From: Geobacter sp. | Lineage (GTDB): Bacteria > Desulfobacterota > Desulfuromonadia > Geobacterales > Geobacteraceae | NCBI GenBank assembly: GCA_003490025.1 | Contig: DNJC01000076.1 | Span: 71,197 to 135,196 of the forward strand | Direction: 5' to 3' | Length of the DNA stretch: 64,000 bases | Part shown: positions 1 to 7,635 of the stretch, one piece after another | Layout of the letters: every line of letters starts with the position of its first letter | Numbering within the stretch: position 1 is the first letter of the stretch | The notes under the pieces: model-generated | The model's database searches: none | Told to the model about the DNA's origin: nothing | What the model saw: only the letters and a program-made list of their open reading frames with translations | Translations under genes and position numbers: made by a program

Positions 1-848
1 CGAAGACGCCGAACACGAGCTGCATCTCCAGCCGCGGCTGCCCCTACTCCTGCAGCTACTGCGACCGCTCCGTGTTCCGCCGCAGCTTCCGCTACAACTC
101 GGCCGGCTATCTCTACGAGCACCTGCGCTACCTGAGGGAGCGCTTCGGGATACGGCACATCAACTTCTACGACGACCAGTTCACCTTCAACCGGCAGCGG
201 GTCGAGGAGTTCACCTCGATGATGATCGAGCGTCCCCTCGGCATGACCTTCAACTGTGCCGTCCGGGCCGAGCACATCGACCCGGAACTCCTGACCCGGA
301 TGCGCAGCGCCGGCTGCTGGATGATGAGCCTCGGCATCGAGACCGGCGACGAGGAACTCCTGGCCCAGCACCGCCAGAACGCCGACCTGGACCACCTGGC
401 GCAGAAGATCCGGATGATCAAGGACGCGGGCCTGCGGACCAAGGGGCTCCTGATGATGGGGCTTCCCGGGGAGACCGAGGCGAGCATCCGCCGGAGCATG
501 AATTACGTCTTCTCGCTCCCGATCGACGATTTCAACCTCGCCAAGTTCACCCCGTTCCCGGGCTCTCCGATCTACGAGAGGATCCACGAGCTGGGGGAAT
601 TCGACGAGGACTGGGAGAAGATGGACTGCATGAATTTCCTCTTCGTCACCAAGGGGATGACCCGGGAGCGGCTGGAGTCGCTGTTCCAGGAGTTCTACCG
701 GAACCACTTCAAGCGCCCCAAGGTGCTCTGGGGCTACGTCACCATGCTCTGGCGCTCGCCGGACAGCTGGCTCCGTTTTCTCGGCAACCTGTCGAACTTC
801 TTGAAGTTCACCAGGACGACGACGCGCCACATGGATGAGGAGAAGTAG
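1..848 (+). CDS. Radical SAM enzyme, 5' truncated by window edge
   Basis: The reading frame is open from the first bases of the window and ends at TAG 846-848, so the N-terminus lies upstream. The visible part begins with the radical SAM cluster motif CPYSCSYC (C-x3-C-x2-C, first Cys codon at 39). A TIM-barrel-like stretch follows with FYDDQFTF, GIETGDEELL and GLPGETEASI, typical of B12-binding-domain radical SAM (SPASM-less, HpnJ/BchE-like) proteins. The missing N-terminus would be expected to hold the cobalamin-binding domain. A GTG at 72 is an internal codon, not the start, because it would remove the cluster motif. It is followed after 3 nt by the acyltransferase gene, so the two are probably co-transcribed. 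The likely role is a radical C-H modification or methylation of the cluster product; the substrate is unknown. Confidence 0.88.
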   Translation, partial: KTPNTSCISSRGCPYSCSYCDRSVFRRSFRYNSAGYLYEHLRYLRERFGIRHINFYDDQFTFNRQRVEEFTSMMIERPLGMTFNCAVRAEHIDPELLTRMRSAGCWMMSLGIETGDEELLAQHRQNADLDHLAQKIRMIKDAGLRTKGLLMMGLPGETEASIRRSMNYVFSLPIDDFNLAKFTPFPGSPIYERIHELGEFDEDWEKMDCMNFLFVTKGMTRERLESLFQEFYRNHFKRPKVLWGYVTMLWRSPDSWLRFLGNLSNFLKFTRTTTRHMDEEK

Positions 849-851
849 CTT

Positions 852-1838
852 TTGCGCCCGCAGGAGAGAGAAAGGGACGCGGCGCCCAAAGGGCAGGAGA
901 CGGGGGAGGCGAGGGGGCGGCAGTGGACCAGCCGTAGCATCGGCAGCGGCTGGCAGCACGGGGTCTTCTATCTCCTGATCCGGCTCGCCGGCAGGCAGGG
1001 GGCCTACCTCCTGCTCCTCTTCGTGGTCGCCTACTATACCCTGTTCCGCCCCGCGGTCCGGGCGCGCTCGACCCCTTACCTGAAGCGGCGCTTTCCCGGC
1101 CGGAGCGCGCTCCTCGGGCTCTGGGACAGCTACCGCCTGAACCTCGGCATCGGCCGGATCCTGGTGGACCGGGCGGTCCTGGGGATTCTCGGGCCGCAGC
1201 GGCTCAAGGTGAGCCTGGCCGGGCGGGAGCAGCTGGAGGCGCTCCTTGCCGAGGGGCGCGGTCTGCTGCTGGTGCCGGCCCATGTCGGCTGCTGGCAGCT
1301 CGCCATGTCCAGCCTGAGCGCGCTCGATACCCGGGTCAGCCTGCTGATACACCGGGAAGAGGGGGATCTCGACCGCCACTTCTTCGAGCACGGCGGCGGG
1401 AGCGCCCCCTACCGCATCGTCGACCCGGCCGGCTACCTGGGCGGCACCCTGGAGATGCTTCAGGTCTTGAAACATGGGGAGGTCCTCTGTATTATGGGTG
1501 ACCGCGTCATGGGGGGGGAGTCGGGCACGGTCAGCGTCGATTTCCTGGGGGGGGCGGTGGCGTTGCCGGTCAGCCCCTACAAGCTCGCCTCGGCGACCGG
1601 GGCGCCCGTGGCCGTCATCTTCCCTTACCAGACCGAGGCGGGAGGGTACGCCCTGCAGGTGGCAAGGGTGATCCGGGTGCCGGAGGGACTGGGCCGGTCG
1701 TCCCGGGCCTACCGCCCCTACGCGGCCGAGTTTGCCGAGGCGCTGGAGCGGTTCGTCGCCGACCATCCGTACCAGTTTTTCAACTTCTTCGACATGTGGG
1801 CCCCCGCGGTCAGCGGCAAGCCGGTCGGCAAGGAATAA
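852..1838 (+). CDS. LpxL/HtrB-like lysophospholipid acyltransferase family protein
   Basis: Protein of 328 aa starting at TTG 852, 3 nt after the preceding stop. A hydrophilic N-terminus of about 35 residues precedes a membrane-anchoring segment (GAYLLLLFVVAYYTLF). The LPAH-like region (LLVPAHVGCWQLA, about residues 137-149) matches the HxxxxW/E pattern of LpxL/HtrB acyltransferases; here His is followed by VGCWQ instead of the usual FGNWE. The conserved MGDR motif (IMGDRVMGG, about residue 215) is also present. The family transfers acyl chains from acyl-ACP to lipid or sugar hydroxyls at the inner membrane. Its position directly before an ACP gene suggests it uses acyl groups made by this cluster rather than serving lipid A synthesis. 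The missing Asp/Glu at the usual HX4D/E place is worth noting. Confidence 0.8.
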   Translation: MRPQERERDAAPKGQETGEARGRQWTSRSIGSGWQHGVFYLLIRLAGRQGAYLLLLFVVAYYTLFRPAVRARSTPYLKRRFPGRSALLGLWDSYRLNLGIGRILVDRAVLGILGPQRLKVSLAGREQLEALLAEGRGLLLVPAHVGCWQLAMSSLSALDTRVSLLIHREEGDLDRHFFEHGGGSAPYRIVDPAGYLGGTLEMLQVLKHGEVLCIMGDRVMGGESGTVSVDFLGGAVALPVSPYKLASATGAPVAVIFPYQTEAGGYALQVARVIRVPEGLGRSSRAYRPYAAEFAEALERFVADHPYQFFNFFDMWAPAVSGKPVGKE

Positions 1839-1884
1839 AGAGCGTATCAATCCGGAACACCACCAATTTCAAGGAGCCGTTGCC

Positions 1885-2139
1885 ATGGATACCAAGAACA
1901 AACTGAAAAGGATACTCGTCGAGGATCTCAACCTGGAGGAACTGACACCCGAGGAGATCGACGACAGCGCGCCCCTCTTCGGCGACGGGCTCGGCCTCGA
2001 TTCGCTCGACGCGGTGGAGCTGGTGGTGCTGGTGCAGAAGCATTTCGGCATCGAGATCAAGGACATGGAGGAGGGGCGCACGGCATTCCAGTCGGTGAAC
2101 GCCCTGGCCGCCTACATCGAAGCGCGCCTCGCCGCATGA
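1885..2139 (+). CDS. Acyl carrier protein 1
   Basis: 84-aa ACP starting at ATG 1885 with an AAGGAG ribosome site 8 nt upstream. The phosphopantetheine attachment motif GLDSLDAVE places the modified serine at residue 40. The rest has the expected acidic four-helix ACP composition. The stop overlaps the start of the ketosynthase gene (ATGA at 2136-2139), which indicates translational coupling and a dedicated carrier for that synthase. A second, different ACP is encoded at the end of the same operon, so each may serve a distinct step, such as elongation versus transfer. Confidence 0.93.
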   Translation: MDTKNKLKRILVEDLNLEELTPEEIDDSAPLFGDGLGLDSLDAVELVVLVQKHFGIEIKDMEEGRTAFQSVNALAAYIEARLAA

Positions 2140-3320
2140 CGCACCCCTGGCCCGTCGCCATCACCGGACTGGGGTGCATCTGCGCCGCCGGGAACGATCT
2201 GGAGAGCTGCATGGAGGCGCTCTACAGCGGCCGGCGCGGACCTGCGGCACCTTCGCGCTTCACCAGCGGCCACCCGACCCGCTACCCGGTCTTCGAGGCC
2301 CCCGGTTTCGAGGAGCCGCCGGAGCTGCTGAGGACCAGCGCGCTCGCCCTGCACGCGGCGCGGGAGGCCCTTTCCGACGCCGGGCTCGACGCCGGCTCGC
2401 TGGAAGGGGTGCGGGTCGGGGTCTGCGTCGGCACCACGGTCGGCTCCGCCCTGAACAACGAGCAGTTCTGCCGCGACTACCGGGCCGGGGGTGACCCCGA
2501 CCTCGCGCCTATAGAGCGGATCCTGCGCAGCAACCCCGCCTCGGTCATCGCCCGGGAATTCAAGCTCACCGGCCCCTGCCAGACCGTGGTCAACGCCTGC
2601 GCCTCCGGGACCGACGCCGTCGGCCTGGCCGCCTCGTGGATCAGGAGCGGCGCCTGCGACGCGGTCATCGCCGGCGGCGCGGACGAACTCGGCAGGATCA
2701 CCTACAACGGCTTCATCTCGCTCATGATCACCGACGAATCCCCCTGCAAGCCGTTCGACGCGAACCGCAAGGGGCTGAACCTCGGCGAAGGGGCGGGCAT
2801 GCTGGTGCTGGAGTCGGAAGAGCTGCGCGCCAGGCGGGGTGGGCGCGCCCGCTCCTTCCTGCTCGGTTACGGCTCGGCCTGCGACGCGCACCACCTCACC
2901 GCGCCCAAACCGGACGGAGAGGGGCTGAGGGCGGCAATAGCCGAGGCGCTCTCCTGCTGCGGCACCCCCGCGCAGGCCGTTTCCTTCGTCAACGCGCACG
3001 GCACCGGCACCCCCGACAACGACCGCGTCGAGAGCCGGGTCCTGGCCGACCTGCTCCCCGGGGTCCCCTTCCTCTCCACCAAGGGGTACACCGGGCACAC
3101 CCTCGGTGCTGCGGGCGCCATCGAGGCGGTCTTCACCGTCGCCTGCCTGGAGCGCGGCAGGATTCCGGCCAGCGCCGGGTTCTCGACCCCCGACCCGGAT
3201 CTGGGGGGGACGCCGGTGACCGGGTGCACCGGGATCGCCGGGACGGTCGCGCTCTCCGAGTCGCTCGCCTTCGGCGGCAACAACTCGGTCATTCTGCTCG
3301 GCACAAGGGGTGCAAAATGA
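2136..3320 (+). CDS. Beta-ketoacyl-ACP synthase (FabF/KAS II type)
   Basis: 394-aa condensing enzyme. The Cys-His-His triad is intact: Cys155 in VVNACASGTDA, His288 in NAHGTGTPDND and His321 in GYTGHTLGAAG. The C-terminal glycine-rich SLAFGGNNSV loop is also present. It would catalyse decarboxylative elongation of acyl chains carried on the neighbouring ACP, in the cytosol. It overlaps the ACP gene by 4 nt upstream and the next condensing-enzyme-like gene by 4 nt downstream (ATGA at 3317-3320). The three genes are therefore coupled, as in type II polyketide, aryl-polyene and related systems. It diverges from housekeeping FabF in its shorter N-terminus and lies outside a fab operon, so a secondary-metabolite role is inferred. 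Confidence 0.93.
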   Translation: MTHPWPVAITGLGCICAAGNDLESCMEALYSGRRGPAAPSRFTSGHPTRYPVFEAPGFEEPPELLRTSALALHAAREALSDAGLDAGSLEGVRVGVCVGTTVGSALNNEQFCRDYRAGGDPDLAPIERILRSNPASVIAREFKLTGPCQTVVNACASGTDAVGLAASWIRSGACDAVIAGGADELGRITYNGFISLMITDESPCKPFDANRKGLNLGEGAGMLVLESEELRARRGGRARSFLLGYGSACDAHHLTAPKPDGEGLRAAIAEALSCCGTPAQAVSFVNAHGTGTPDNDRVESRVLADLLPGVPFLSTKGYTGHTLGAAGAIEAVFTVACLERGRIPASAGFSTPDPDLGGTPVTGCTGIAGTVALSESLAFGGNNSVILLGTRGAK

Positions 3321-4402
3321 TGCGGATCGCGATCAAGGGGATCGGGGCCGTCGGCGGCTTCGGCTGCGGCGCGGCCGATCTGGCGGCGGCGCTTGCGCGG
3401 GGCGTCGGGCGGGTCACCGGGCTTGTCGTGCCGACGGCGCAGGGGGAACTGCAGCTCCCCGCCTATCGGGCCGAGACCGAGCGTCTCGAACAGTTCGTGC
3501 CCAAGCGCGCCCTGCGCAGGATCGATCACTACTCGAAGATGGCGCTTCTGGGCGCCTACCTGGCCCTCGAGGACGGCGGCCTCCTCGGTTCGGATCTGAG
3601 CCGGCTCGGGGTCGTGGTAGCGAGCGGCTACGGGGCCACCTCGACCACCTTCGCCTTCCTCGACTCGATCATCGGCGACGGCGACATCTGCGCCTCGCCC
3701 ACCCATTTCGCCAATTCCGTGCACAACGCGGCCGCGGCGAACATCTCGATCATGCTGGGCGCCAAGGGGCCGAGCCTCACCGTGAGCCAGTTCGACATGT
3801 CCGTCCCTTCCGCCCTGGTGACGGCCCGCCTGTGGCTCGCCGAAGCGAGGGTCGACGCGGTGCTGTTCGGGGCGGTGGACGAGGCCTCCGACCTGATCGG
3901 CTACCTGCAGCACCGCCGGTGCGGCCCGCGGCACGCGGGCGCCATCGCGCCCCTGGCCGGCGGGGAGAGTTCCGTGATCGGCGAGGGGAGCGCCTTCCTG
4001 CTCCTGACCCGAAAGGATGACACCCCGTCCTACTGCTCGATCGACGCGGTCGAAACGGGAAGCCTGTACCACGGCGAGTACTCCGCTCCCGGCGATCCCC
4101 TGTGGCTTCTGGGCGCCGACGGGCGCCGGGAGCTTTGCGCCCGCTACCGCGCCGCCGTGCCTGCGCAATCCCGGGTCGCCTGCTACGCGCCGATCTACGG
4201 CAGCATGCCGGCAGCCGGAGCCTTCGACCTCGCCGCCGCCGCGTTGATCCTGCGGAGCGGCAGGGCCTACCCGATCGCCGGCGCCGCCGGCTGTGACATG
4301 CATGGCAACGCCGTGCCGCTCGAGACGGAAAGCATCTGCTCCCTGAGGCTCGCCGGCGACAACGAGTACGCGGCGGTAACGCTCTCGCGTAGGGGCGAAT
4401 GA
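3317..4402 (+). CDS. Ketosynthase-like partner without catalytic residues (chain-length-factor-like)
   Basis: 361 aa from ATG 3317, overlapping the active ketosynthase by 4 nt. The fold signature is that of a thiolase-like condensing enzyme (IAIKGIGAVGGFG start, FANSVHNAAAANISIMLG, GPSLTVSQFDMS). The nucleophile position carries Asp160 instead of Cys, and the His-containing NAHGTGT segment is replaced by YAPIYGSMPAAG. The protein cannot be a normal condensing enzyme. Loss of Cys beside an active ketosynthase is the hallmark of chain-length factors (KS-beta) in type II polyketide synthases, where Gln is commoner at this position. It probably forms a heterodimer with the upstream enzyme and shapes chain length. 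Its last codons and stop lie inside a palindromic repeat. Confidence 0.8.
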   Translation: MMRIAIKGIGAVGGFGCGAADLAAALARGVGRVTGLVVPTAQGELQLPAYRAETERLEQFVPKRALRRIDHYSKMALLGAYLALEDGGLLGSDLSRLGVVVASGYGATSTTFAFLDSIIGDGDICASPTHFANSVHNAAAANISIMLGAKGPSLTVSQFDMSVPSALVTARLWLAEARVDAVLFGAVDEASDLIGYLQHRRCGPRHAGAIAPLAGGESSVIGEGSAFLLLTRKDDTPSYCSIDAVETGSLYHGEYSAPGDPLWLLGADGRRELCARYRAAVPAQSRVACYAPIYGSMPAAGAFDLAAAALILRSGRAYPIAGAAGCDMHGNAVPLETESICSLRLAGDNEYAAVTLSRRGE

Positions 4403-4417
4403 TCATTCGCCCCTACG
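4388..4417. repeat. Perfect extragenic palindrome overlapping the 3' end of the ketosynthase-like gene
   Basis: Left arm GTAGGGGCGAATGA (4389-4402) is followed directly by its exact reverse complement (4403-4416); one more flanking C/G pair extends it to 30 bp. The TGA stop of the preceding gene is the end of the left arm, so the last codons of that gene are repeat-derived. Two related copies lie at 6633-6656 and 6671-6695. It resembles REP-type elements or a bidirectional hairpin. Confidence 0.85.
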
Positions 4418-4435
4418 GCAGCATCGGGAAAGGGA

Positions 4436-5107
4436 ATGGACATGGTACCTCCGGCAAGACGCGCCTCGGCGTTACCCGCTTTCCTCGGCGCGCTCTGCCT
4501 CGCGTTCCTGGCGCCCGGCCTGACGCCGCCGTGCGCCGCCGAACCGGCGCCCCCCGCAGCCGCCGTTTCCCCGGGCCTGACCGGCGAGGCGCCGATGGGC
4601 GCCGGCGTCTCGAAGCCTGGGCCCTTTCCCGACCAGCACGGCATGTCGATCGAGTACGGCTACACCTACGACCCCCGGCGCGATATCACCTTCATGCTGG
4701 CCAGGGTGTTCGCCAGCTACGACTACGGTACGGTCTGGCACCAGGACCGCCCGCCGGCCTTGAGGTTCAAGGTGGAAGCCGCCGCAGGGAGCACGCTCAC
4801 CCCCGCGAGCGACCTGATCGCCTCGGCCAACATGCTCGCCCTGTATTACCCCGGCCGGCTGAGCGGCACGACCTTCCGCCCGTACCTGGAAGGGGGGATC
4901 GGCGTCATATACACGCAGTTCCGGGTGCCGGGCCAGGGGCTGCACTTCAACTTCAACCCGCTGCTCGGGGTGGGCTGCGAGCTGCCGCGGGCCGACGGCA
5001 GGCACCCCTTCGCCGCGATCCGCCTGCATCACGTCTCCAACGCCGGCATTTCCCGCGAAAACCGCGGGCTCAATTCGGTGCAGCTGCAGGTCGGACGTTT
5101 CTTCTAG
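4436..5107 (+). CDS. PagL-like acyloxyacyl hydrolase / lipid A 3-O-deacylase family outer-membrane protein
   Basis: 223 aa from ATG 4436 (a second in-frame ATG is at 4442). A signal peptide covers about residues 1-36 (LPAFLGALCLAFLAPGLTPPCAA). The rest is an eight-strand-barrel-like alternating pattern ending in GRFF, a typical outer-membrane C-terminus with terminal Phe. Near the end lies HHVSNAGISRENRG, matching the HxSNAG active-site motif of PagL (His199 and Ser201 here). PagL enzymes remove a 3-O-linked acyl chain from lipid A in the outer membrane. In this cluster it may instead trim the exported acyl product or remodel the envelope to accommodate it. The family call rests on the motif and barrel pattern. 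Confidence 0.82.
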   Translation: MDMVPPARRASALPAFLGALCLAFLAPGLTPPCAAEPAPPAAAVSPGLTGEAPMGAGVSKPGPFPDQHGMSIEYGYTYDPRRDITFMLARVFASYDYGTVWHQDRPPALRFKVEAAAGSTLTPASDLIASANMLALYYPGRLSGTTFRPYLEGGIGVIYTQFRVPGQGLHFNFNPLLGVGCELPRADGRHPFAAIRLHHVSNAGISRENRGLNSVQLQVGRFF

Positions 5108-5139
5108 GCCAGCAGGCGGCCGGAATCGGGAGTGACACC

Positions 5140-5589
5140 ATGCAAGAAAACGAAGTCCCCCAGGACGAGGCGCTCTTCGACGGCATGAGCGAGGTCTGTT
5201 ACGCCCTCGACCAGTCGGGGCGCTACGTGCTCGCCAAAAGCGCCGGCTGGGAGCCCGCCAACATCGCCAACCTCCAGGCGTGGGACGTGATCCACGCGGA
5301 GGTGGCGGCGGTCCTTGCCCGGGTGCGCGCCGGCGAGCTGAGCCCGCTCGCCTTTCACATGGCGCGCCACCAGATGGATGCCAAGCTGCTGGCCGGTTAC
5401 GCCGGACTCTTCTGCTGGCAGGTACGCAGGCACATGAAGCCGGCACCGTTTCGCAATCTGAACCCGGCGCGCCTGGCGCGCTACGCGGCGATCCTCAAGA
5501 CCACGACCGAAGAGCTCTGCCGCCTCCCGGAACGCTCCGGGGCGGCAGGGGTCGATACCGAGCCCCCCCTCCCGTCGAGGGAGGGGTAG
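5140..5589 (+). CDS. Small cytosolic protein of unknown function in the acyl-product cluster
   Basis: 149 aa from ATG 5140; the upstream spacing (AATCGGGAGTGACACC) gives a GGGAG ribosome site. There is no signal peptide or membrane segment. The sequence is predicted mostly helical, with a conserved-looking core (MARHQMDAKLLAGYAGLFCWQVRRHMKP, partly quoted here as FCWQVRRHMKP) and two Cys residues. I do not recognise a family. It lies between the PagL-like gene and the BtrH-like gene, 23 nt before the latter, so it probably belongs to the same operon. Its last residues (EPPLPSREG) are encoded by a CCCTCCC/GGGAGGG inverted repeat, suggesting the C-terminus was extended by a repeat insertion. 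Confidence 0.7.
   Translation: MQENEVPQDEALFDGMSEVCYALDQSGRYVLAKSAGWEPANIANLQAWDVIHAEVAAVLARVRAGELSPLAFHMARHQMDAKLLAGYAGLFCWQVRRHMKPAPFRNLNPARLARYAAILKTTTEELCRLPERSGAAGVDTEPPLPSREG
5566..5586. repeat. CCCCTCCC/GGGAGGGG inverted repeat at a gene 3' end
   Basis: Eight-base arms CCCCTCCC (5566-5573) and GGGAGGGG (5579-5586) flank a five-base loop. The TAG stop of the preceding gene follows immediately. Similar C-rich/G-rich hairpins occur at about 18104-18166, 20583-20603, 25762-25782 and 62256-62358, so it is a dispersed family in this genome. Confidence 0.75.
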
Positions 5590-5612
5590 CCAACGCCATA
5601 AGGACCGATTAC

Positions 5613-6611
5613 GTGCAAACTCCCTTTCCCCACCGCCAGACGGCCCACTGCGAAAGCGGCGTCATCGCCAACCTGCTCACCCATCACGGTCTGCCGATGT
5701 CGGAGGCGATGGCGTTCGGCATCGGAGGGGGGCTCTTCTTCGGCTACCTTCCCTTCATACGGATCAACGGCCTGCCGCTCACGACCTTTCGCACCACGCC
5801 GGGGGGGATCTTCAACCGCGTCACCAAGCGGCTCGGCATCGGGGTGGCGTGCAAAAACTTCAAGAATCCGGACCAGGCGATGGCGGAGCTGGACAGCTAC
5901 CTCGGCCGGGGCGTGCCGGTAGGGATGCAGACGGGGGTGTACTGGCTCCCCTATTTCCCGCCGGCGCTCCGTTTTCATTTCAACGCCCACAACATGATCG
6001 CTTTCGGCAAAAAGGGGGACGACTACCTGATCAGCGATCCGGTCTTCCCCGAGCCGGTCGTCTGCGCCGCCTCCGACCTGGCGCGGGCCCGTTTCGCCCA
6101 GGGGGCGCTGGCGCCGAAGGGAAGGATGTACTGCATCACCGCCGTCCCGAAAGCGCTCGACCTCGCACCGGCGATCCGGCAGTCGATCCGCGGCGTCTGC
6201 CGTTCGATGTCGGCGCCGTTTCCGCTCATCGGAACCCGCGGCATACGCTTTCTCGCCGGGCAGCTGGAGCGCTGGCCGGCCAGGCTGGGCGACCGGCGGG
6301 CCATCCTCTACCTCGGCAACCTGATCCGGATGCAGGAGGAGATCGGCACCGGCGGCGGCGGGTTCCGCTTCATCTTTGCCGCTTTCCTCCAGGAGGCGGC
6401 CGATGTCCTCGGGGAGAGCCGCCTCCTCGATCTGTCGCAACGGATGACGGCGGTGGGCGATCTCTGGCGCGAGTTCGCCGTGGCGGGGGCCCGGCACTGC
6501 AAGGGGCGCGCGGGGGAGGGGGAGGATTTCGGCGATCTGGCCCGCATGCTGCGCCGCTGCGGCGAAGAGGAGGGGGCGCTGCTGCGCGAACTCGCCTCGC
6601 TGGTGCGCTAG
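5613..6611 (+). CDS. BtrH N-terminal domain protein, probable ACP-dependent acyltransferase
   Basis: 332 aa from GTG 5613, preceded by AAGGA. The N-terminus has the BtrH_N signature: an HC pair (His12, Cys13) in TAHCESGVIANLLTHHG, then EAMAFGIGGGLFFGYLP. A cysteine-protease-like continuation contains VGMQTGVYWLPY and HFNAHNMIAFG, supplying the likely catalytic His/Asp region (DDYLISDPVF). In butirosin biosynthesis BtrH moves an acyl group from the ACP BtrI onto an amine of the aminoglycoside. By analogy this protein could move the chain built here from one of the two ACPs onto an amino or hydroxyl acceptor. The C-terminal 130 residues are helical and not recognised. The only in-frame start with a ribosome site is 5613. 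Confidence 0.85.
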   Translation: MQTPFPHRQTAHCESGVIANLLTHHGLPMSEAMAFGIGGGLFFGYLPFIRINGLPLTTFRTTPGGIFNRVTKRLGIGVACKNFKNPDQAMAELDSYLGRGVPVGMQTGVYWLPYFPPALRFHFNAHNMIAFGKKGDDYLISDPVFPEPVVCAASDLARARFAQGALAPKGRMYCITAVPKALDLAPAIRQSIRGVCRSMSAPFPLIGTRGIRFLAGQLERWPARLGDRRAILYLGNLIRMQEEIGTGGGGFRFIFAAFLQEAADVLGESRLLDLSQRMTAVGDLWREFAVAGARHCKGRAGEGEDFGDLARMLRRCGEEEGALLRELASLVR

Positions 6612-6632
6612 ACGTTTCCCCGGCGCGATAAC

Positions 6633-6695
6633 GTAGGGGCGAATCACATTCGCCCCGGTTCCTGGGACGTGTAGGGGCGAATCATCATTCGCCCC
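6633..6695. repeat. Two tandem GGGGCGAAT palindromes before the ABC transporter genes
   Basis: Copy one (6633-6656) and copy two (6671-6695) each have arms GTAGGGGCGAAT/ATTCGCCCC around a short centre. They share the arms of the perfect palindrome at 4388-4417. They lie between the BtrH-like stop and the GGAGGT ribosome site at 6709-6714, where they could form mRNA hairpins that separate transcript segments. Confidence 0.8.
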
Positions 6696-6791
6696 GGTTT
6701 CGAAACGCGGAGGTCATCCATAGTTCAGCCAGGCTCCACGGAAAATCGAAAAGAAGGGTCGGACGCCTCTCCCCGCCCCCCCGTCCTGCAG

Positions 6792-7520
6792 GTGGAGCGG
6801 CTGGTGAAGGTGTATCGCGGCGCCGGCGTCCCCGCGGTCGACGGGCTGGACTTCAGCGTCGCCGCCGGAGAGATCTTCGGGCTCCTTGGCCCCAACGGCG
6901 CCGGGAAGACCACCGCCATCTCCATCGTCTGCACGCTGCTGCGCCAGACCAGCGGCCGGGTGCTGCTCTGCTCGCACGACACGGCGCTCTATCCCTCCAG
7001 GGTGCGCGGCCTCTTCGGCCTCGCCCCGCAGGATTTAGCCCTCTACCCGAGCCTCAGCGCGCGGGAAAACCTCTCCTATTTCGGCAGGCTCTACGGCCTC
7101 ACCGGCCGGCCGCTCTCCAGCCGGGTCGGGGAGTGCCTGGCGCTGGTCGGCCTCGCCGACCATGCCGACACGCGGGTCGACGCCTATTCGGGGGGGATGA
7201 AGCGGCGCGCCAACCTCGCGGCGGCCATCCTGCACACGCCGCGCCTGCTGATCCTCGACGAGCCGACGGTGGGGATCGACGCCCAGTCGCGCAACATGAT
7301 CCTGGAAAACCTGAAAGGGCTGCGTGACGCCGGCATGACCATCGTCTACACCACGCATCACCTGGTTGAGGCGGAGCAGCTCTGCGACCGGGTCGCCATC
7401 ATGGACCGGGGGAGCATCATCGCCACCGGCACCCCGGAGGCGCTGGTCCGTCAGGTGGACGGCTGCGCCAACCTGGAGGATTACTTCCTGCACCTGACCG
7501 GTACGGAGCTTCGCGATTGA
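6792..7520 (+). CDS. ABC transporter ATP-binding protein (DrrA/ABC-2 exporter type)
   Basis: 242 aa from GTG 6792. All nucleotide-binding motifs are present: Walker A GPNGAGKTT, Q-loop in LAPQDLALYPSL, signature YSGGMKRR, Walker B LLILDEPTVG and H-loop TTHHLVEAE. It would power the permease encoded 115 nt downstream and export a lipid or polyketide-type product. The start is doubtful. GTG 6792 has no ribosome site and cuts into the first beta-strand (the family usually starts with a VLEV-like strand; here PVLQVERLVKVY begins upstream). A strong GGAGGT at 6709-6714 instead faces an in-frame AUA codon at 6720, which would add 24 residues. No ATG, GTG or TTG lies in frame between the upstream stop (6672) and 6792. 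Confidence 0.9.
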   Translation: MERLVKVYRGAGVPAVDGLDFSVAAGEIFGLLGPNGAGKTTAISIVCTLLRQTSGRVLLCSHDTALYPSRVRGLFGLAPQDLALYPSLSARENLSYFGRLYGLTGRPLSSRVGECLALVGLADHADTRVDAYSGGMKRRANLAAAILHTPRLLILDEPTVGIDAQSRNMILENLKGLRDAGMTIVYTTHHLVEAEQLCDRVAIMDRGSIIATGTPEALVRQVDGCANLEDYFLHLTGTELRD

Positions 7521-7635
7521 ACCCGGTCAGCGACCCCCTGAAGGAGCGCCTTTTGCCGCGACTGAAACGACCAGAACCCGCAGAGATCCGCCGCCGGTCC
7601 CGGCGCCCCAAGCCGGCAGGAGGTAGCGCCGAACC

